Shown: piece by piece, positions 12,813-26,010 of the stretch
Position numbering within the stretch: position 1 is the stretch's first letter
Layout of the letters: every line of letters begins with the position of its first letter
Origin: Margaritifera margaritifera
Lineage: Eukaryota > Mollusca > Bivalvia > Unionida > Margaritiferidae
Length of the DNA: 64,000 nt
NCBI GenBank assembly: GCA_029931535.1
Contig: JAQPZY010001685.1
Span: 9,058,001 to 9,122,000, forward strand
Reading direction: 5' to 3'
Translations under genes and position numbers: made by a program
Notes under the pieces: generated by a model
What the model saw: the letters and a program-made list of their open reading frames with translations, nothing else
Told to the model about the DNA's origin: nothing
The model's database searches: none

Positions 12813-14433
12813 GAAAATAAGTAAAGATGCACATACTATTGGTGTATCTGCCAACAATCTGTTTAAACGTATGTCTGGAACGTGACGCCAAAATGTTATA
12901 AAAGTGCCAAATTTATAGCTAGAAATGATGATAAGGGAAACATAACAATTTCTTATTACTGAACTTTATTGACCTCAAAACTTAGCAAAGACATATATTA
13001 GTTTCAACAATAAAATATATATTTCCTTCCTTTTTGTGAAATAACATGATAAACAGAATAAAATTCATCACTGCTTACAAGTGTTCAATGTCTTCATTTT
13101 GTTACCAAGTAGGGCATTTAGAATGCACCCCATAGTAAATGTAGGCTCTGTAGACTACGTGTACAATAAATGTGGTATTTTCAAGAGCTGTCCATTCCCT
13201 CTTGTCCTAACTTATTAGGCCAAAACATGATAATTTTGATAATTTTAGGTGATTCTACTAGCGATAGATAAATGCAAAGAGCTTTAACACATATGCGTAA
13301 TTTAGGGTGCATACGCCATTTGTTTTAGATCACAGGATCATTTTTTTGATAGTTTAGGACAATTATTTCTTTGTGTTCATAATTGGCGCTTACTAGCGAG
13401 ATTAGCTGACCATGGATTACAAGATTTTCTGATTACCTTGTTTTATATTTTGTTTTAATTTATTTCTTGTAAGGAAATTTAACAGGTTCCATTTAAGGAT
13501 TTTGCTGAGGAATTATGGCATGGGGAAATCACTGTTTTGAGCTATCACATCACGGTGAACTGAATTAAGAATTTAGACTTAGCGTTAAGAAAAAGGGAGA
13601 TAATAACTGCGATATAAAATGTTGCTAATATTTCCTTTGGTTGAAACATACTTCGTTATTACGAGATAAAAATATCTGCACCCATGTCACTTAAGGGGCT
13701 CCCTATTAACGTGAGCTTATTACACTGAATGATATACATAATTGAAAACCTTCGAAGAAATTTCATATTTTGACATCTTGTGTTCAGTCTAAACATGTCA
13801 GGACGCCAAGATATGTCCGTAGGAAGAAAAAAAAATGCGTTATAACGAATAAGTTTTTTTGCCTTACCCATCAGTAATAGAAAGGATAGATAGATATATA
13901 GATAGATAGACAGACAAACAGACAGATCGATGGATGGATAGATAAATGCATGGATATATAGATAGTCAATCTGAAAAATAATAAATACAGTATAAACAGC
14001 AATTAATAATATTTTCAAATTACTTCAATTTTATTATTGATAATTTAAAGAATGTAAAATTTAAAACCAGTGGCCATTGGTAGGTTTCAATGAGATTAAG
14101 AGACGTTAACGTAAGCCTATTACAGAAGCTCTTGACGCTTGAATATAAATTAAAAAGTATCCATATTTTTTATTCTGAATTTCTTCATTAAAAAAACAAT
14201 TTTCTTCATTATAATGCTCGATTTGCAAATATCATATAAAATCCGTGAATCAATATAGTATTTAAATTAAATGTGCAATATTTATTTGACGAAACCCATC
14301 TAACCGCAGAATCTCAAATTGAGCACGGAAGTTACGATGGTTTCTATATTTCCACATATCAATTATCTTTTGAACATAATTGGATGAAGCCGCAAGTGTT
14401 AAGAATACACCAGAAGCAATTACAGTTGGACAT
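12813..14433. other. AT-rich DNA without recognised gene
   Basis: No coding similarity seen; includes the GATA tract listed separately. Confidence 0.6.
13886..13967. repeat. Degenerate (GATA)n / (GACA)n tract
   Basis: GATAGATA, GACAGACA and GATGGATG units intermixed with ATATATAG; an aged tetranucleotide repeat. Confidence 0.88.
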
Positions 14434-14654
14434 ACCGTATGTACTCGCTTATAAGTCGGGTCCAACTTAAAAACGGCATAGACCTTGAACTGCCGTCGCA
14501 TAATACTCTGGTAAATCTGATTCTATGGAGATTGTAAGGACTAATCAGTAGAAAAAAACAACATAGACCCTGATCTGCCGGCACATTCTGCAAGGGCAGA
14601 TTAGGATTTATACTGTTTGCATTTAGAGCCGAATTTGAAGCGAGTACAAACGGT
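14434..14654. mobile_element. Palindromic MITE, copy A
   Basis: A 221-bp element with terminal inverted repeats: it starts ACCGTATGTACTCGCTTATA and ends with the reverse complement of ACCGTTTGTACTCGCTTCAA. Inside are paired segments such as ACATAGACCCTGATCTGCCG and a GGCAGATTAGGATTTATA-like partner. It has no coding capacity, so it would depend on a transposase elsewhere. The same family occurs at 23405, 23868 and 63299. I did not identify the superfamily. Confidence 0.75.
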
Positions 14655-17600
14655 TCTTGTAAAGAAGGATATTCTGTAGATAAATCTATTTTCGTCCAAC
14701 TTTTAGGCTGGCAGATGGCGGTAGACGATAGTGGCGGTATGACGCATAATATATAAAAAGGTAGGGAAAGACGTTTTGGGTAATTTGTTTGAGATAAGCG
14801 AAGGTGGTTTTATAACGCGTGGTGTCCTAACTAGTGTACACTGTATTTTAAAGCGAGCAATTTTTCTAAAAGATATTGCAGTTTATTTTATAAAAGTATC
14901 TAAAATATCACGTAAGAAACAAAATTAAAATAAAACATGAAACAATATGATTGCGTTACCAATATTTTGATTTGAGTCCGCTTTGCCATAATTATTTCAA
15001 ATTGTCCGAATGGGGATGGGACATTCTCTTGTGTTGTGTTGTGGTTTCACTGAGAGCTTTTAATACACTGCGAGTATGACATATTTGTGAGATATCTACA
15101 TTTCATTATTATTATCCTCAGCTACACCAATTACACTAATGCAGATCTTAATTCAAGATGGTACTGAATAATCAGGCACTTCTCGTTTAATAGATATTTG
15201 TGCTTCCATATGACTATTATTTAGTGTGCTTTTGTCTTTTATTTGTTTCTTTAATGTCTTTTTGTATCATCGTGTGTGGTTCTAAATACAGCCATTTGTT
15301 AACATTTGAAAATGTAATAAACTGACATAATGCTACAGTAAGAATAGCATTTAGTTACTTCTTCTGTCTTCTCGCCGTGTTCGTATGTTAACACTAGTTA
15401 TTGTTTTTATCTGTATCTTTATGACTCGTGGTCAAGGGACACCGTTGATGATTTCTTTCTTGCCTTTATTGTATTTACTCAGACTATAAGGGGAGGCTAT
15501 GCAATTAATGTCTTTTAATGATGTCTCTTAACAGTTTCATTTACAACAGTGACATTAAATATGTGAATAAGTGCCTACCGTTTGATGCAACACGGGTTAA
15601 GATTTTAGCATTAGTATGCTACCCATTATACTCAAATGCTTTGGCCTCAGAACTTAAGAAAGTCCGCACATATTTGCTTTCCAAAAAGTCTGAAGGCGCC
15701 GCTATATTAAATTCATTGTTTGCCGTTGGGGAAAAATTGTTTTAGATTTTAGGGGCAAATGTTAAGAGAAATAGGTCAGATAATGTATTTGCAGCAGGAA
15801 TATTATTTTCATGTTGAACCGTTCAGGGATATCTTTAAGGTGGGATGTTTGATGTTTTGTCTTTGTTGAGCATAATCGGATTTCGGGAACTAAGGAAGTC
15901 TCTATGTTGTGAAACATCAGTGCACGAATTAGAGTTCTTCTCAAATAGAAAATTTCTCAAAGCATATGTAGCCTAACTCTAATCACATACACGTGCTTTT
16001 TGTATGACGCGGCTAATGCAGTGTCATTTCCATATAACCGTTCAAGATAACTGACCAGAACATATTTACCTACTTTGTTTGTTTGTTGGGGGAGGGGTTA
16101 TTTCTTATGTTAGCGTGCCACTAAGCATAAATTGATGCTAAGTACTGTAAATTTTGTTAATGCCCTTCAATATATTCATACTTCTATACCACTTTATTGT
16201 GGCACTGGTACCTGACAGGCTATTAATTTCATGGATGTGGATATGTTCAAAGTGAAGTGTAAAAACGATGTTTCTGTTTTAATGCTTGCATGCTATTTTG
16301 AAGTTGGACCATTTCAAGAGGTTTTATTTCATTTAAGTACTGCACAACACACACTTATCTCCTTGCCATGTTATGTGCACATGATAAATCTGCAAGATGA
16401 GGTACATGAAGATTTTTGTATATAAAGATTTATTCTAATTTTTATTTTTAATATTTTACATGATAATATAGAGTAAATTGAAATAGATGAGTGAGACCTG
16501 TAATTGGGCATGTAAGTGATATTACAAGTTACGTGCTACACATCTATTAAACATTACATACCAATTACCTAGCGATTTCAGTTATTGGCAAATTCGTTAG
16601 ATGCAGATTCTGTGAATCCAGTCGTATTAAGAATCATGATACATATGACTTTTTGAAATTTCCGATTGCAACATAGATTCACATCACATGGGCTCCTAAA
16701 TTTTCATGCCAGCAGCCTCATTCGTGTGTCTGCGATTGACACCTTCCTAGCCAACTGAAACTGATGCAAGACAATACCCTTATACATCGCCGACAGTGAC
16801 TGGGGATAATAATGTAGTGCTGCATCGGTATGACAGTGTGTCACTTTAGCCAATCAGGTGCTCTTTCTTATCTTATATGCATTTAGGGGTACAAATGCAT
16901 CAAAATGGCTGAAATATCTTCCGAAATTATTCTTACTCAGCGCTTTGACGCGGATCAGTGATGCTTACCAGTCTTGTCAATAGAGCAGTGATAAATTATC
17001 TTCTTTTCTAAGTGGTACACTTATCTTCAACTGCTTTGAACCAGGATTTTAGAAAGTTGGTTGAAATATTAAGAAATATCTAGCAAACGTCCAGGTACTT
17101 GCCACAAGAACGTAGGATTATTCAAACTTAAAAGTGTGTAATTAAGAAAAATTAAGAACATAGTCGGAACACAAATGAAACTAATCAGATAGATTATTGA
17201 AGGGCTTTTCATATCATTTGTTTCCGATGTAACGCCCGTATTTTCGATGAGTAAACGCAACTCAGGACGGTTTTAATGGGCTTATTTCCCTATTATAATT
17301 GTATATAATATACTGTTATTCATATTTATTATATGTGATTAATTTAACGGTAGATTTTCCGGCTTCATTTAAATATGTTCCTGAATACACGTAACAACTG
17401 CCTAGCAATACACAAAGCATTACACAGCTGACAAGTTCTTAATTTGTTTTGTGCGTGGTATCCTGACATTGTATTTTTTCTTGTATACCCATGTAACCGA
17501 CATGCGTTTTACGTGCTTCGAGAACCAAGTGTGCCAGTTAAGTATAGCACGAAATACTCGTGCAAAACGCGGTATGACCTTTGTAATAGTCGAGTACTGG

Positions 17601-19295
17601 GATTGAATGATGTTACATCAGTGGCGTAGCAAGAACTTTTTGCCCCCTCTCGCAAAACTTAATTCCGGGGGCCCCACCCAATAAAAAAAATTATCTGATG
17701 TGAATTTCTTGCCCTCCGCCCCTTCCCTCAGTTGCGGGTGTTGCTTTTGCGGTTGCTAAGCCCCCAAACCGTTCCATAAAATCATATGTACAACGTGCTA
17801 TCGAATATATAATATATGTACTTCAAAAATCAGTAAAAGTTCCTGAATATCGAATAGCTTTCTTTACTCATGGATTAAGTCTTTGAATAGTTGCCTCTGC
17901 TGAACTCTGTTAAGGTCAAACAGTTGGCTTCTTTCAGTTCCCCTTTACAAGGCAAACATAATTCTTAAAACTACACAGCAAAACATCGAGTTGAGAGCAA
18001 GTCCGACACAAAGTATCGTATCTTTGAGCATAAAATTTATTTATTACAAATGTTAGTTGAATCATCGTGAGCTCACATTTAGTTGATTATAATTTATGTA
18101 AAAGGGCTTACAAAGACACATGCACAAGGAAATTACCTTTGTCATTAGACAAATAAATGTATGATAAATAAATGTTAAATGTAATAAATGGCTTTAAAAC
18201 AGAATCGTAAATTGTGTACTTATCGAGAATTCAGAAGGTGATAAAAAAAAATATATACCAAACTGTAACAAGAATCTTGAATTAAGGGGAATTATGGTTG
18301 AATGGCTGCAACAGAAGAAGATCCACTTGAACAAAAAAAACCCAAACCAAACCAAAAATAAAACAAACAAAACATTGAAATATTAAATTGAATGCACGCC
18401 ACAGTATAACGGTAATTAATAATTGGAGAATGTGTATGCTGACCTACGATGAAAAGCAATGTCAACTGATGCAGTGAAACACTTACTGTTTGAGTTCATC
18501 TATATTAAAACTAAATATACGAAGTGCAATTGACCAGTACTTTACATAGTACTGTAAAACAGCTGTTAAAAAGAGATACAAGTCATTGAGTAAACGCATG
18601 CAGGTCACAGATGTAATTACTCACTAGCAAACAGGGTTAAACCTTCTGAGATGTTCGCATTATCGGCTGTCTTTGTATCCTACAAATGTATAAAAAGTTG
18701 TTTTCTTTGCTGAAACATCTAGATAATTGAAAACTGTATAGATAGGGAGTCATCATTAATATGTACAGACGTCTGGTCTGCGCTGTGATATCGTATGAAG
18801 ACCTTTTTCGATTCTTACCGTATTCAGACATATATTGGGCGAAAAGAACAAAAAACAAACTAAATGACAATTTACAAGACTGGTTTAGGCTTTCCCCTCA
18901 GAATTGTATGAGCAAATGCTGAAGAAATTGATAAAGAAGAAACCTTTTTATCCGAAATATACAGGCAGAACAATCGGAATCGAGACAGCTTATGGGTACG
19001 TCTATTATTGTCCATAGGATTAGATAATCTCAACAGTTTGCGTGGGTTGCGTCCCTTTGAGTCTTTTCAAGAGCTAATTATTATATTTATTTCCCATTCT
19101 CGTTTAATCAAATGAGAATATTCTGAAGAAAAAAAAAGTCAAATAATGAAGAAAGAATAATTGTTGGAATTGCAAAGAAGTCACCTTCATTGATCATCCG
19201 GATATATGAGTAAGATGAAATGATGATTGTGTAACAGTTTTAAATCTCTAGAAATCCTTCGACAAGTAACAGGAAAGCATAGTAAAGTTATCTTT
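14655..19295. other. AT-rich DNA without recognised gene
   Basis: Apart from the GC-rich transposon-like patch at 17619-17780 I see only ORFs under 80 codons and A/T runs. Confidence 0.6.
17619..17780 (+). mobile_element. GC-rich transposon-like fragment starting CAGTGGCGTAGC
   Basis: Starts CAGTGGCGTAGCAAGAA and continues through C-rich blocks (GCCCCCTCTCGCAAAACTTA, GGGGGCCCCACCCAATAAAA). About 70 bp matches an inverted fragment at 7370-7463. CAGTGG ends are typical of some hAT-type DNA transposons, but no transposase or paired end was found. The right limit is approximate. Confidence 0.45.
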
Positions 19296-19306
19296 CTTAC
19301 AAGAAA
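19296..19306. repeat. SINE target-site duplication, left copy
   Basis: CTTACAAGAAA, identical to the 11 bases at 19553-19563 on the other side of the SINE. Confidence 0.9.
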
Positions 19307-19552
19307 TGGTTTATGGGTTTAACGCCATTTTTTCAGCACATGATAGGCCATACATGGCGGCCAGTATATCTGGTGGAGGAAGATCCCGGGAAAATCCCGG
19401 GAAGAACCACCGACCCACGGGAAGCTACTGTCAAGCTTTCTCACATTACCACATTGGCCGAGCCCAAGACTCGAACCCACGCGGACAGAGGTGAGATGGC
19501 AGTGATCGGTAAAGGCGAGCGCCTTAGACCACTCGGCCACCCGGGGCCCCCT
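19307..19552 (-). mobile_element. tRNA-derived SINE with intact target-site duplication
   Basis: On the minus strand the element begins with a tRNA-like head: GTGGCCGAGTGGTCTAAGG (A box TGGCCGAGTGG, 19529-19539) and GGTTCGAGTCT (B box, 19467-19477), the internal RNA polymerase III promoter. A body with a CCCGGG-containing hairpin follows, then a 3' end reading ATGGCGTTAAACCCATAAAC, like many molluscan SINE tails. An exact 11-bp direct repeat CTTACAAGAAA flanks it, which indicates a fairly recent insertion. The head does not fold into a full tRNA, so it is not a tRNA gene. Confidence 0.9.
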
Positions 19553-19563
19553 CTTACAAGAAA
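19553..19563. repeat. SINE target-site duplication, right copy
   Basis: CTTACAAGAAA, identical to 19296-19306; marks the 5' boundary of the minus-strand SINE. Confidence 0.9.
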
Positions 19564-22136
19564 CGTGTAAAGCCTGTTCAAAGATAATTGCATAACTCTG
19601 AAACTCTTTGTTAATCACTGTTAATAGCATGGTTAAGATAGATGTAAATATAAACAGAATCGATGGTAAATTGTAACAGGGAAAAGGATGCATTTTTCTT
19701 TGACGCAGCTTAAAATGTGTTATAAAGGCAGATATGGTCGTAGTTAAACTGACGTTGAAATATAGTCATTATGATTTGGGATGATCTTATAGTGATTCTA
19801 GTTCTAATATTGATAGTCTAAATGTAAAAATTTCACATCTTATATAACAAAATGTTTAAGTAAAAAATGGACCATTACTGCGTAGGGAGTCATTACGGAA
19901 CTACTCTGCCGCTAATTATGTAGATCACGCGTATGCAATACATTAAATAACCTCAGTGGCTATCAATGATTCTTTTTTAAAATAGCTTCATTATAGCGTG
20001 CACTACATTTTTTGTCTTCAAATACGATAAGCAATTAAGAGAAAAATCAATAAAATTGCTATGAAATAGGAATGTGAAATGTATCTCCTATACAATTATT
20101 TCTCCTAAGATCTCTTGAGGTAACAAATAGATTTGACATTTAAAGGCTTGATTCACACCATGCCGAAATGGACGTGACTTTAGAAAATGCACTAAAAATA
20201 AGAAAATGCATCTTATTTGAGCTTAAAACATGTACTAATGACCATAACTGTTATTTGTAAACCCCCCCCCCAAAAAAAAATCGGAAGAATAGACTTATAT
20301 AAATCATGCAACATGTGACAAAATATGTTTTGATTGACTCAGTAGCTTTAATTTTGCAAGAAATATATTGTTTCGAATACATTATTATTTAATACGAAGT
20401 ATTATTTTAATCATTATCGTAAGCAAAGAAATTTTGTTAAAAAACCATTGTTCAACAGAGTAAACAAACTGACAAATTATTACTGATGCATTTAACTGAT
20501 TTTATTTTTCTAGCGACGCTGATGATACGATTCCTCAATCTTGTTACAATATTATACTTATGCCTTAATTAGTTCTGCTTGTGCATTCCATTTTATATTT
20601 TCAACTTTGTTGAAAAAAATTCAGTTTAAGAATATACATGTTTTTGATTAGTATGTTTTTTTCTTTTCATTTGAGTCCGATTCATTATCATTAGATTACA
20701 GCAGCAAATTTATGAATTAAAAATAATCCTTTAAAACGCACTTTGTGTTGGTTGTGCAATTTTACTGGATACTATTAAAAATACAAGCCTGTCACATATA
20801 GTTACGTTTAAAAACAGGAACGCGCAATTTTTGATATAAATTGTGTAAATATTTCTTAATGTATGTTAGAGAAAAAAAAAAAGAATTCAAGATTTATATG
20901 AGGCACAGAGGGGATTCGTTGAACTATTGTATGTGTTTTCCGCATATGTTTGCTGCCAATCAAACGAATCAAAGATATAATTAATCTTATTTTTGCTGGC
21001 AATCAAATATAGCAAAGATCAAGTGCAGGAATGAAGTTTTGTTTATGTGGTTTCATTACCATTAAGAGAATCAATATGGCGGCGGAATGAGGCTAGATGG
21101 TATTAACAGACAGAGTATGTCATTTTAAAAAGTTGCAATGCTAAACAAAACAGTCTTTCCTCATTGGCAGATTTATCCGTGCGAACATGACGTGTTTTGA
21201 CCAAAAACAGACGTGTAAAAGTAGTGATCTTTTCAGTCCAAGATCTCTGATATATTTCAAGGAAACTTTCAGTATTCAATTCCATTTTGTAATGTCGAGG
21301 CAATGTTCTGATTTTTAAGGGTTCATTAAACTCGAACATATGCTGCTTTCAAACATGTAACTATCACCGCTGAGATCTCACGGGCCAAATATTTGGCATG
21401 AATCATTACTCACGCAATGTAGCAAATTGTCAACAAGGATAAGAATATAAGTATAGTTTATGTGCCAGACTACTGCGTTTAGAGTAAATGCATTGAGATA
21501 TGCAACGTCAATCGTTCAAATCCTTTTAAAACGCATTTCGACCTTTAAATACATTTTAATTTTTTTTATACAATCACCGAACTCTGAGATAAAATGCATA
21601 AAGCTACAACCTTACTTTGTTTTTACCATTAATTTCAAGATAAATATTTTCTCTTGTTCCTGCCAATATTGTCGTATATGGAGAATATTAAATTCCCACA
21701 GCATGATAACCGTTTGAAATATGGCATTATTTAATCATAAAGTAAGAAAATAGTTTGAACACGGTAAATATAATGGAGACAAAAGAGTTCATGATAGATA
21801 AATCAGTGACTCTTTTCTACGGAGACTATTTTTGAATAAATCATGAAAACATACAGTATCTTTGTGGCAAATCAACTTTTGACGTTTGGCTTAGATTATC
21901 AGCATTAGGTTTCATTGCGTACGACGACAATGCGTGTTTTACTCTATATACCATCGCATTTAAATCTGCCCAGTCATTAACGACATGGCAAAATGCCACT
22001 CTTCATCTTGCATTCGGGGAACAACATTTAACGACAAAGGTCTAATGAATGCCAAAATATTGCACATAATATTGCCATGCATTATCTTTATCTTGCATAT
22101 TCAAAAATGAGCTGCAGCTTATTTGCAGATATTTTC
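19564..22136. other. AT-rich DNA without recognised gene
   Basis: No coding signal or clear repeat except homopolymers near 20265 and 20870. Confidence 0.6.
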
Positions 22137-22345
22137 AAGTACAAAGATTACTGTTTACCAGAAAAGTATGAAGTACAAAGATTACCGTGTTCCTGAAAAG
22201 TATGAATAACAAAGATAACCGTTTTCCTGAAAAGTATAAAATACAAAGATTACTGTTTTCCTGAAAAGGATGAAGTACGAAGATTACTATTTTCCTGAAA
22301 AGTATGAAATACAAAGATTACTGTTTTTCTGAAAAGTATGAAAAT
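22137..22345. repeat. Minisatellite, 34-bp unit, 6 copies
   Basis: Core AAGTACAAAGATTACTGTTT followed by TCCTGAAAAGTATG, with moderate divergence. Confidence 0.93.
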
Positions 22346-22673
22346 CTAAGAGCTAAAAGTAATAGCGTCCAGAGATTTAACATAAATAAGTCGTAGAAAC
22401 TGTATACCACACAGGTGCAAATTACAACAAGAATATCTTCGTATGATTTGTCAATAGAAGGGATAGATATTGACGTTTAACTGATGACACTGTGCATGGA
22501 GGTGTTTTCATAATGTTTGCTATATCGTGAAAATCGTGAACATTGAATCACACGGAATTTTGTACATATATTGCATAATTAAAATGGAAATGTTGTATTA
22601 CAATTTAATTGCAGATATATTCAACGTTAATGTGACACTAATAACAGACACATTCAATGGCTTTCTCAAGAAG

Positions 22674-23128
22674 CAGAATCTTATCAACGATGTTCTACAG
22701 ATATGTGTAATCTTATCAACGATGTACTACAAATATGTGTAATCTTATCAACGATGTACTACAAATATGTGTAATCTTATCAACGATGTACTACATATAT
22801 GTGTAATCTTATCAATGATGTACTACAGATATGTGTAATCTTATCAACGATGTACTACAGATATGTGTAATCTTATCAACAATGTACTACAGATATGTGT
22901 AATCTTATCAACGATGTAGTACAGATATGTGTAATCTTATCAACGATGTACTACAGATATGTGTAATCTTATCAACAATGTACTACAGATATGTGTAATC
23001 TTATCAACGATGTACTACAGATATGTGTAATCTTATCAACGATGTGCTACAGATATGTGTAATCTTATTAACGATGTACTTCAGATATGTGTAATCTTAT
23101 CAACGATGTACTACAAATATGTGTAATC
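22674..23128. repeat. Minisatellite, 32-bp unit, about 14 copies
   Basis: Core GTGTAATCTTATCAACGATG followed by TACTACAGATAT, with sparse substitutions. Confidence 0.97.
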
Positions 23129-23404
23129 AGATATTAAAGTGTGAATGAAATGTGCTAGTATAACAACCAATATAAAAAGTTTCGCTTCTATAAACACCTT
23201 CTCGGAAATTCCTTACATACCACACATACTCTTTAACACGTGCCAGCTATCTGTCCCTTCCAGTCAGATAAATGAGATGGAGATGGCCAACATACTTTTT
23301 TTCTTTGTCTGATACATTGTTAATCGACCTAAAGAATACGAATTTCGAGTGGCGTACTGTTTAGGTGTTATATTCTAAAATTGTTTAGCATTGCTAATAC
23401 ATGT

Positions 23405-23623
23405 ACCGTATCCACTCGCGTATAACCTCGGTCCAAATGCAAACAACATAGACCCTGATCTGCCATCGCATAATGCGCCGGCAGATCAGGGTCTATGTTG
23501 TTTGTTCTACTGATTAGTCCTGACAAACTGGATAGAACCAGATCTGCCAGCGCCATATGCGACGGCAGATCTGGATCTATGCAGTTTGCACTTGGAATCG
23601 AATTACACGCAATTATAAACGGT
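23405..23623. mobile_element. Palindromic MITE, copy B (best-preserved hairpins)
   Basis: Starts ACCGTATCCACTCGCGTATA and ends with the reverse complement of ACCGTTTATAATTGCGTGTA. It holds two internal near-perfect hairpins. In the first, AACATAGACCCTGATCTGCC is matched by GGCAGATCAGGGTCTATGTT. In the second, AGATCTGCC is matched by GGCAGATCT. A single-stranded copy would fold into a double-hairpin structure. Confidence 0.82.
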
Positions 23624-23867
23624 AATTGCAATTTTGTACTCTAATATGGCTTATCCTGAAAGTATCTAATATCACAAATCTTGAGCCAATTAATTCCATT
23701 GGAATAAAACAAAGCATATGCCCGAAAGATATGTATATGTAAACATTTAGTACACCAGGATTACATAGCTCCTTGAGGTAACTTTACAAAGAACTATACT
23801 AGTCACTAGCTGTAGACGAGAATGTGGCCGATGCAAAGCTAATAGAATATGAAATGTTATCCTGTCT

Positions 23868-24308
23868 ACCGTATACATTCGTTTATAAGTCGGGTCTAAC
23901 TGCAAAAAACATAAACCCTGATCTGCCGTCGCATAATGCGCCGGCAGATCATGGTCAATGCTGTTACACTGATTAGTGTATCAATGCTGTTACACTGATT
24001 AGTGTGTCAATGCTGTTACACTGATTAGTGTGTCAATGCTGTTACACTGATTAGTGTGTCAATGCTGTTACACTGATTAGTGTGTCAATGCTGTTACACT
24101 GATTAGTGTGTCAATGCTGTTACACTGATTAGTGTGTCAATGCTGTTACACTGATTAGTGTGTCAATGCTGTTACACTGATTAGTGTGTCAATGCTGTTA
24201 CACTGATTAGTGTGTCAATGCTGTTACACTGATTAGTGTGTCAATGCTGTTACACTGATTAGTGTGTGCAGTTCGCAGTTGGATCAGACTTAAAGCTATT
24301 ACTGATCG
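23868..24308. mobile_element. Palindromic MITE, copy C, expanded by an internal minisatellite
   Basis: Starts ACCGTATACATTCGTTTATA, carries the first internal hairpin (CCCTGATCTGCCGTC / GCCGGCAGATCATGG) and ends with TGCAGTTCGCAGTTGGATCA like the other copies. Between them the TGCTGTT..CTGATTAG segment has become a 26-bp tandem array. The exact right end is approximate. Confidence 0.72.
23954..24267. repeat. Minisatellite, 26-bp unit, about 12 copies, inside MITE copy C
   Basis: Core GTCAATGCTGTTACACTGAT followed by TAGTGT. All units are nearly identical; the first has GTATC in place of GTGTC. The other MITE copies have a single, related TGTTGTTT..CTGATTAGT segment at this place. Confidence 0.96.
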
Positions 24309-24314
24309 TAATTA

Positions 24315-24843
24315 TGTAAAAGTAAATACCAAATAGTCAGTAACGACAATTATACTTGGATGTAAAAGTAAGTACCATAGTCAGTAACGACAATTATACT
24401 TGGATGTAAAAGTAAGTACCATAGTCAGTAACGACAATTATACTTGGACTTAAAAGTAAATACCATAGTCAGTAACGACAATTATACTTGGATGTAAAAG
24501 TAAGTACCATAGTCAGTAACGACAATTATACTTGGATGTAAAAGTAAGTACCATAGTCAGTAACGACAATTATACTTGGATGTAAAAGTAAGTACCATAG
24601 TCAGTAACGACAATTATACTTGGATTTAAAAGTAAATACCATAGTCAGTAACGACAATTATACTTGGATTTAAAAGTAAGTACCATAATCAGTAACGACA
24701 ATTATACTTGGATGTAAAAGTAAGTACCATAGTCAGTAACGACAATTATACTTGGATGTAAAAGTAAGTACCATAGTCAGTAACGACAATTATACTTGGA
24801 TGTAAAAGTAAGTACCATAGTCAGTAACGACAATTATACTTGG
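24315..24843. repeat. Minisatellite, 44-bp unit, 12 copies
   Basis: Core GTAAAAGTAAGTACCATAGT followed by CAGTAACGACAATTATACTT. It begins a few bases after the MITE copy C right end and runs straight into the next array. Confidence 0.97.
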
Positions 24844-26010
24844 ATATAACACCTAAACATGGTGTCATCTTTTGCTATGCTTTATAAAACACCTAAACAT
24901 GGTGTCATCTTTGTTTGTGCTTTATTTAATTTAACACCTAAACATGGCGTCATCTTTTGCTTTGATTTATAAAATTTACCACATAAACATGGTGTCATCT
25001 TTTGCTGTGCTTTATAAAATGTAACAGTGAAACATGTGTCATCTTTTGCTGTGCTTTATAAAATGTAACAGTGAAACACATGTCATCTTTTGCTGTGCTT
25101 TATAAAATGTAACACTGAAACATGGTGTCATCTTTTGCTGTGCTTTATAAAATGTAACACTGAAACATGTGTCATCTTTTGCTGTGCTTTATAAAATGTA
25201 ACACTGAAACATGTGTCATCTTTTGCTGTGCTTTATAAAATGTAACACTGAAACATGTATCATCTTTTGCTGTGCTTTTGGAGCTTAAACATGGTGTCAT
25301 TTTTGCTATGCTTTATAAAATGTAACACTTCAACATGCTGTCATCTTACGACGTGCGTTATAAAACTTACCACCTAAACATGGCGTCATTGTTTGCTATG
25401 CTTGGTAACATTTACCACATAAACATGGTGTCATTATTTGCTAAGCTTTATAAAATTTAACACTTAAACATAGTGTCATCTTTTGCTATGATTCATAAAG
25501 CACCTAAGAATGGTGTCATATTTTACTGTGCTTGATCTAAATTAACACATAAAAATAGTGTATTATTTTGTTATGCTTTATTTAATTTAAAACCTAAACA
25601 TGGTGTAATCTTTTGTTGTGCTTTATGAACTTAAACATGGTGTCATTTTTTGGTATGCTTTTTAAAAATGTTACATGCTGTCATCTTTTGATGTGTTTTA
25701 TAAAATTGACCACCTAAACACGCTGCCATTTTTGGTATGCTTTATAAAATGTAACACCTTAACATGCTGTCATCTTTTGCTATGTTCATAAAGCACCTAA
25801 ACATGGTGTCATCTTTTACTGGGCTTTATCTAATTTAACACCTAAATATGGTGTAATATTTTGTTATTCTTTTTGTAATTTAACACCTAGGCATGGTGTC
25901 ATCTTTTGTTGTGCCTTATAAAAAACCTTAACATGGTGTCATCATTTGCTATCCTTCATCTAATTTTATATCTAAACATGGTGTCATCTTTGGCTATGCT
26001 TTATAAAATG
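24844..26010. repeat. Degenerate minisatellite, about 45-bp unit, about 26 copies
   Basis: Core AACATGGTGTCATCTTTTGC followed by TGTGCTTTATAAAATG. Units at about 25010-25260 are close to each other, and those to the right are strongly diverged with length changes. Confidence 0.93.

Noticed and set aside
19467..19546. A tRNA gene (Leu/Ser-like) on the minus strand
   Set aside because: A and B boxes are present but the sequence does not fold into a tRNA, and it is joined to a SINE body with flanking target-site duplication.
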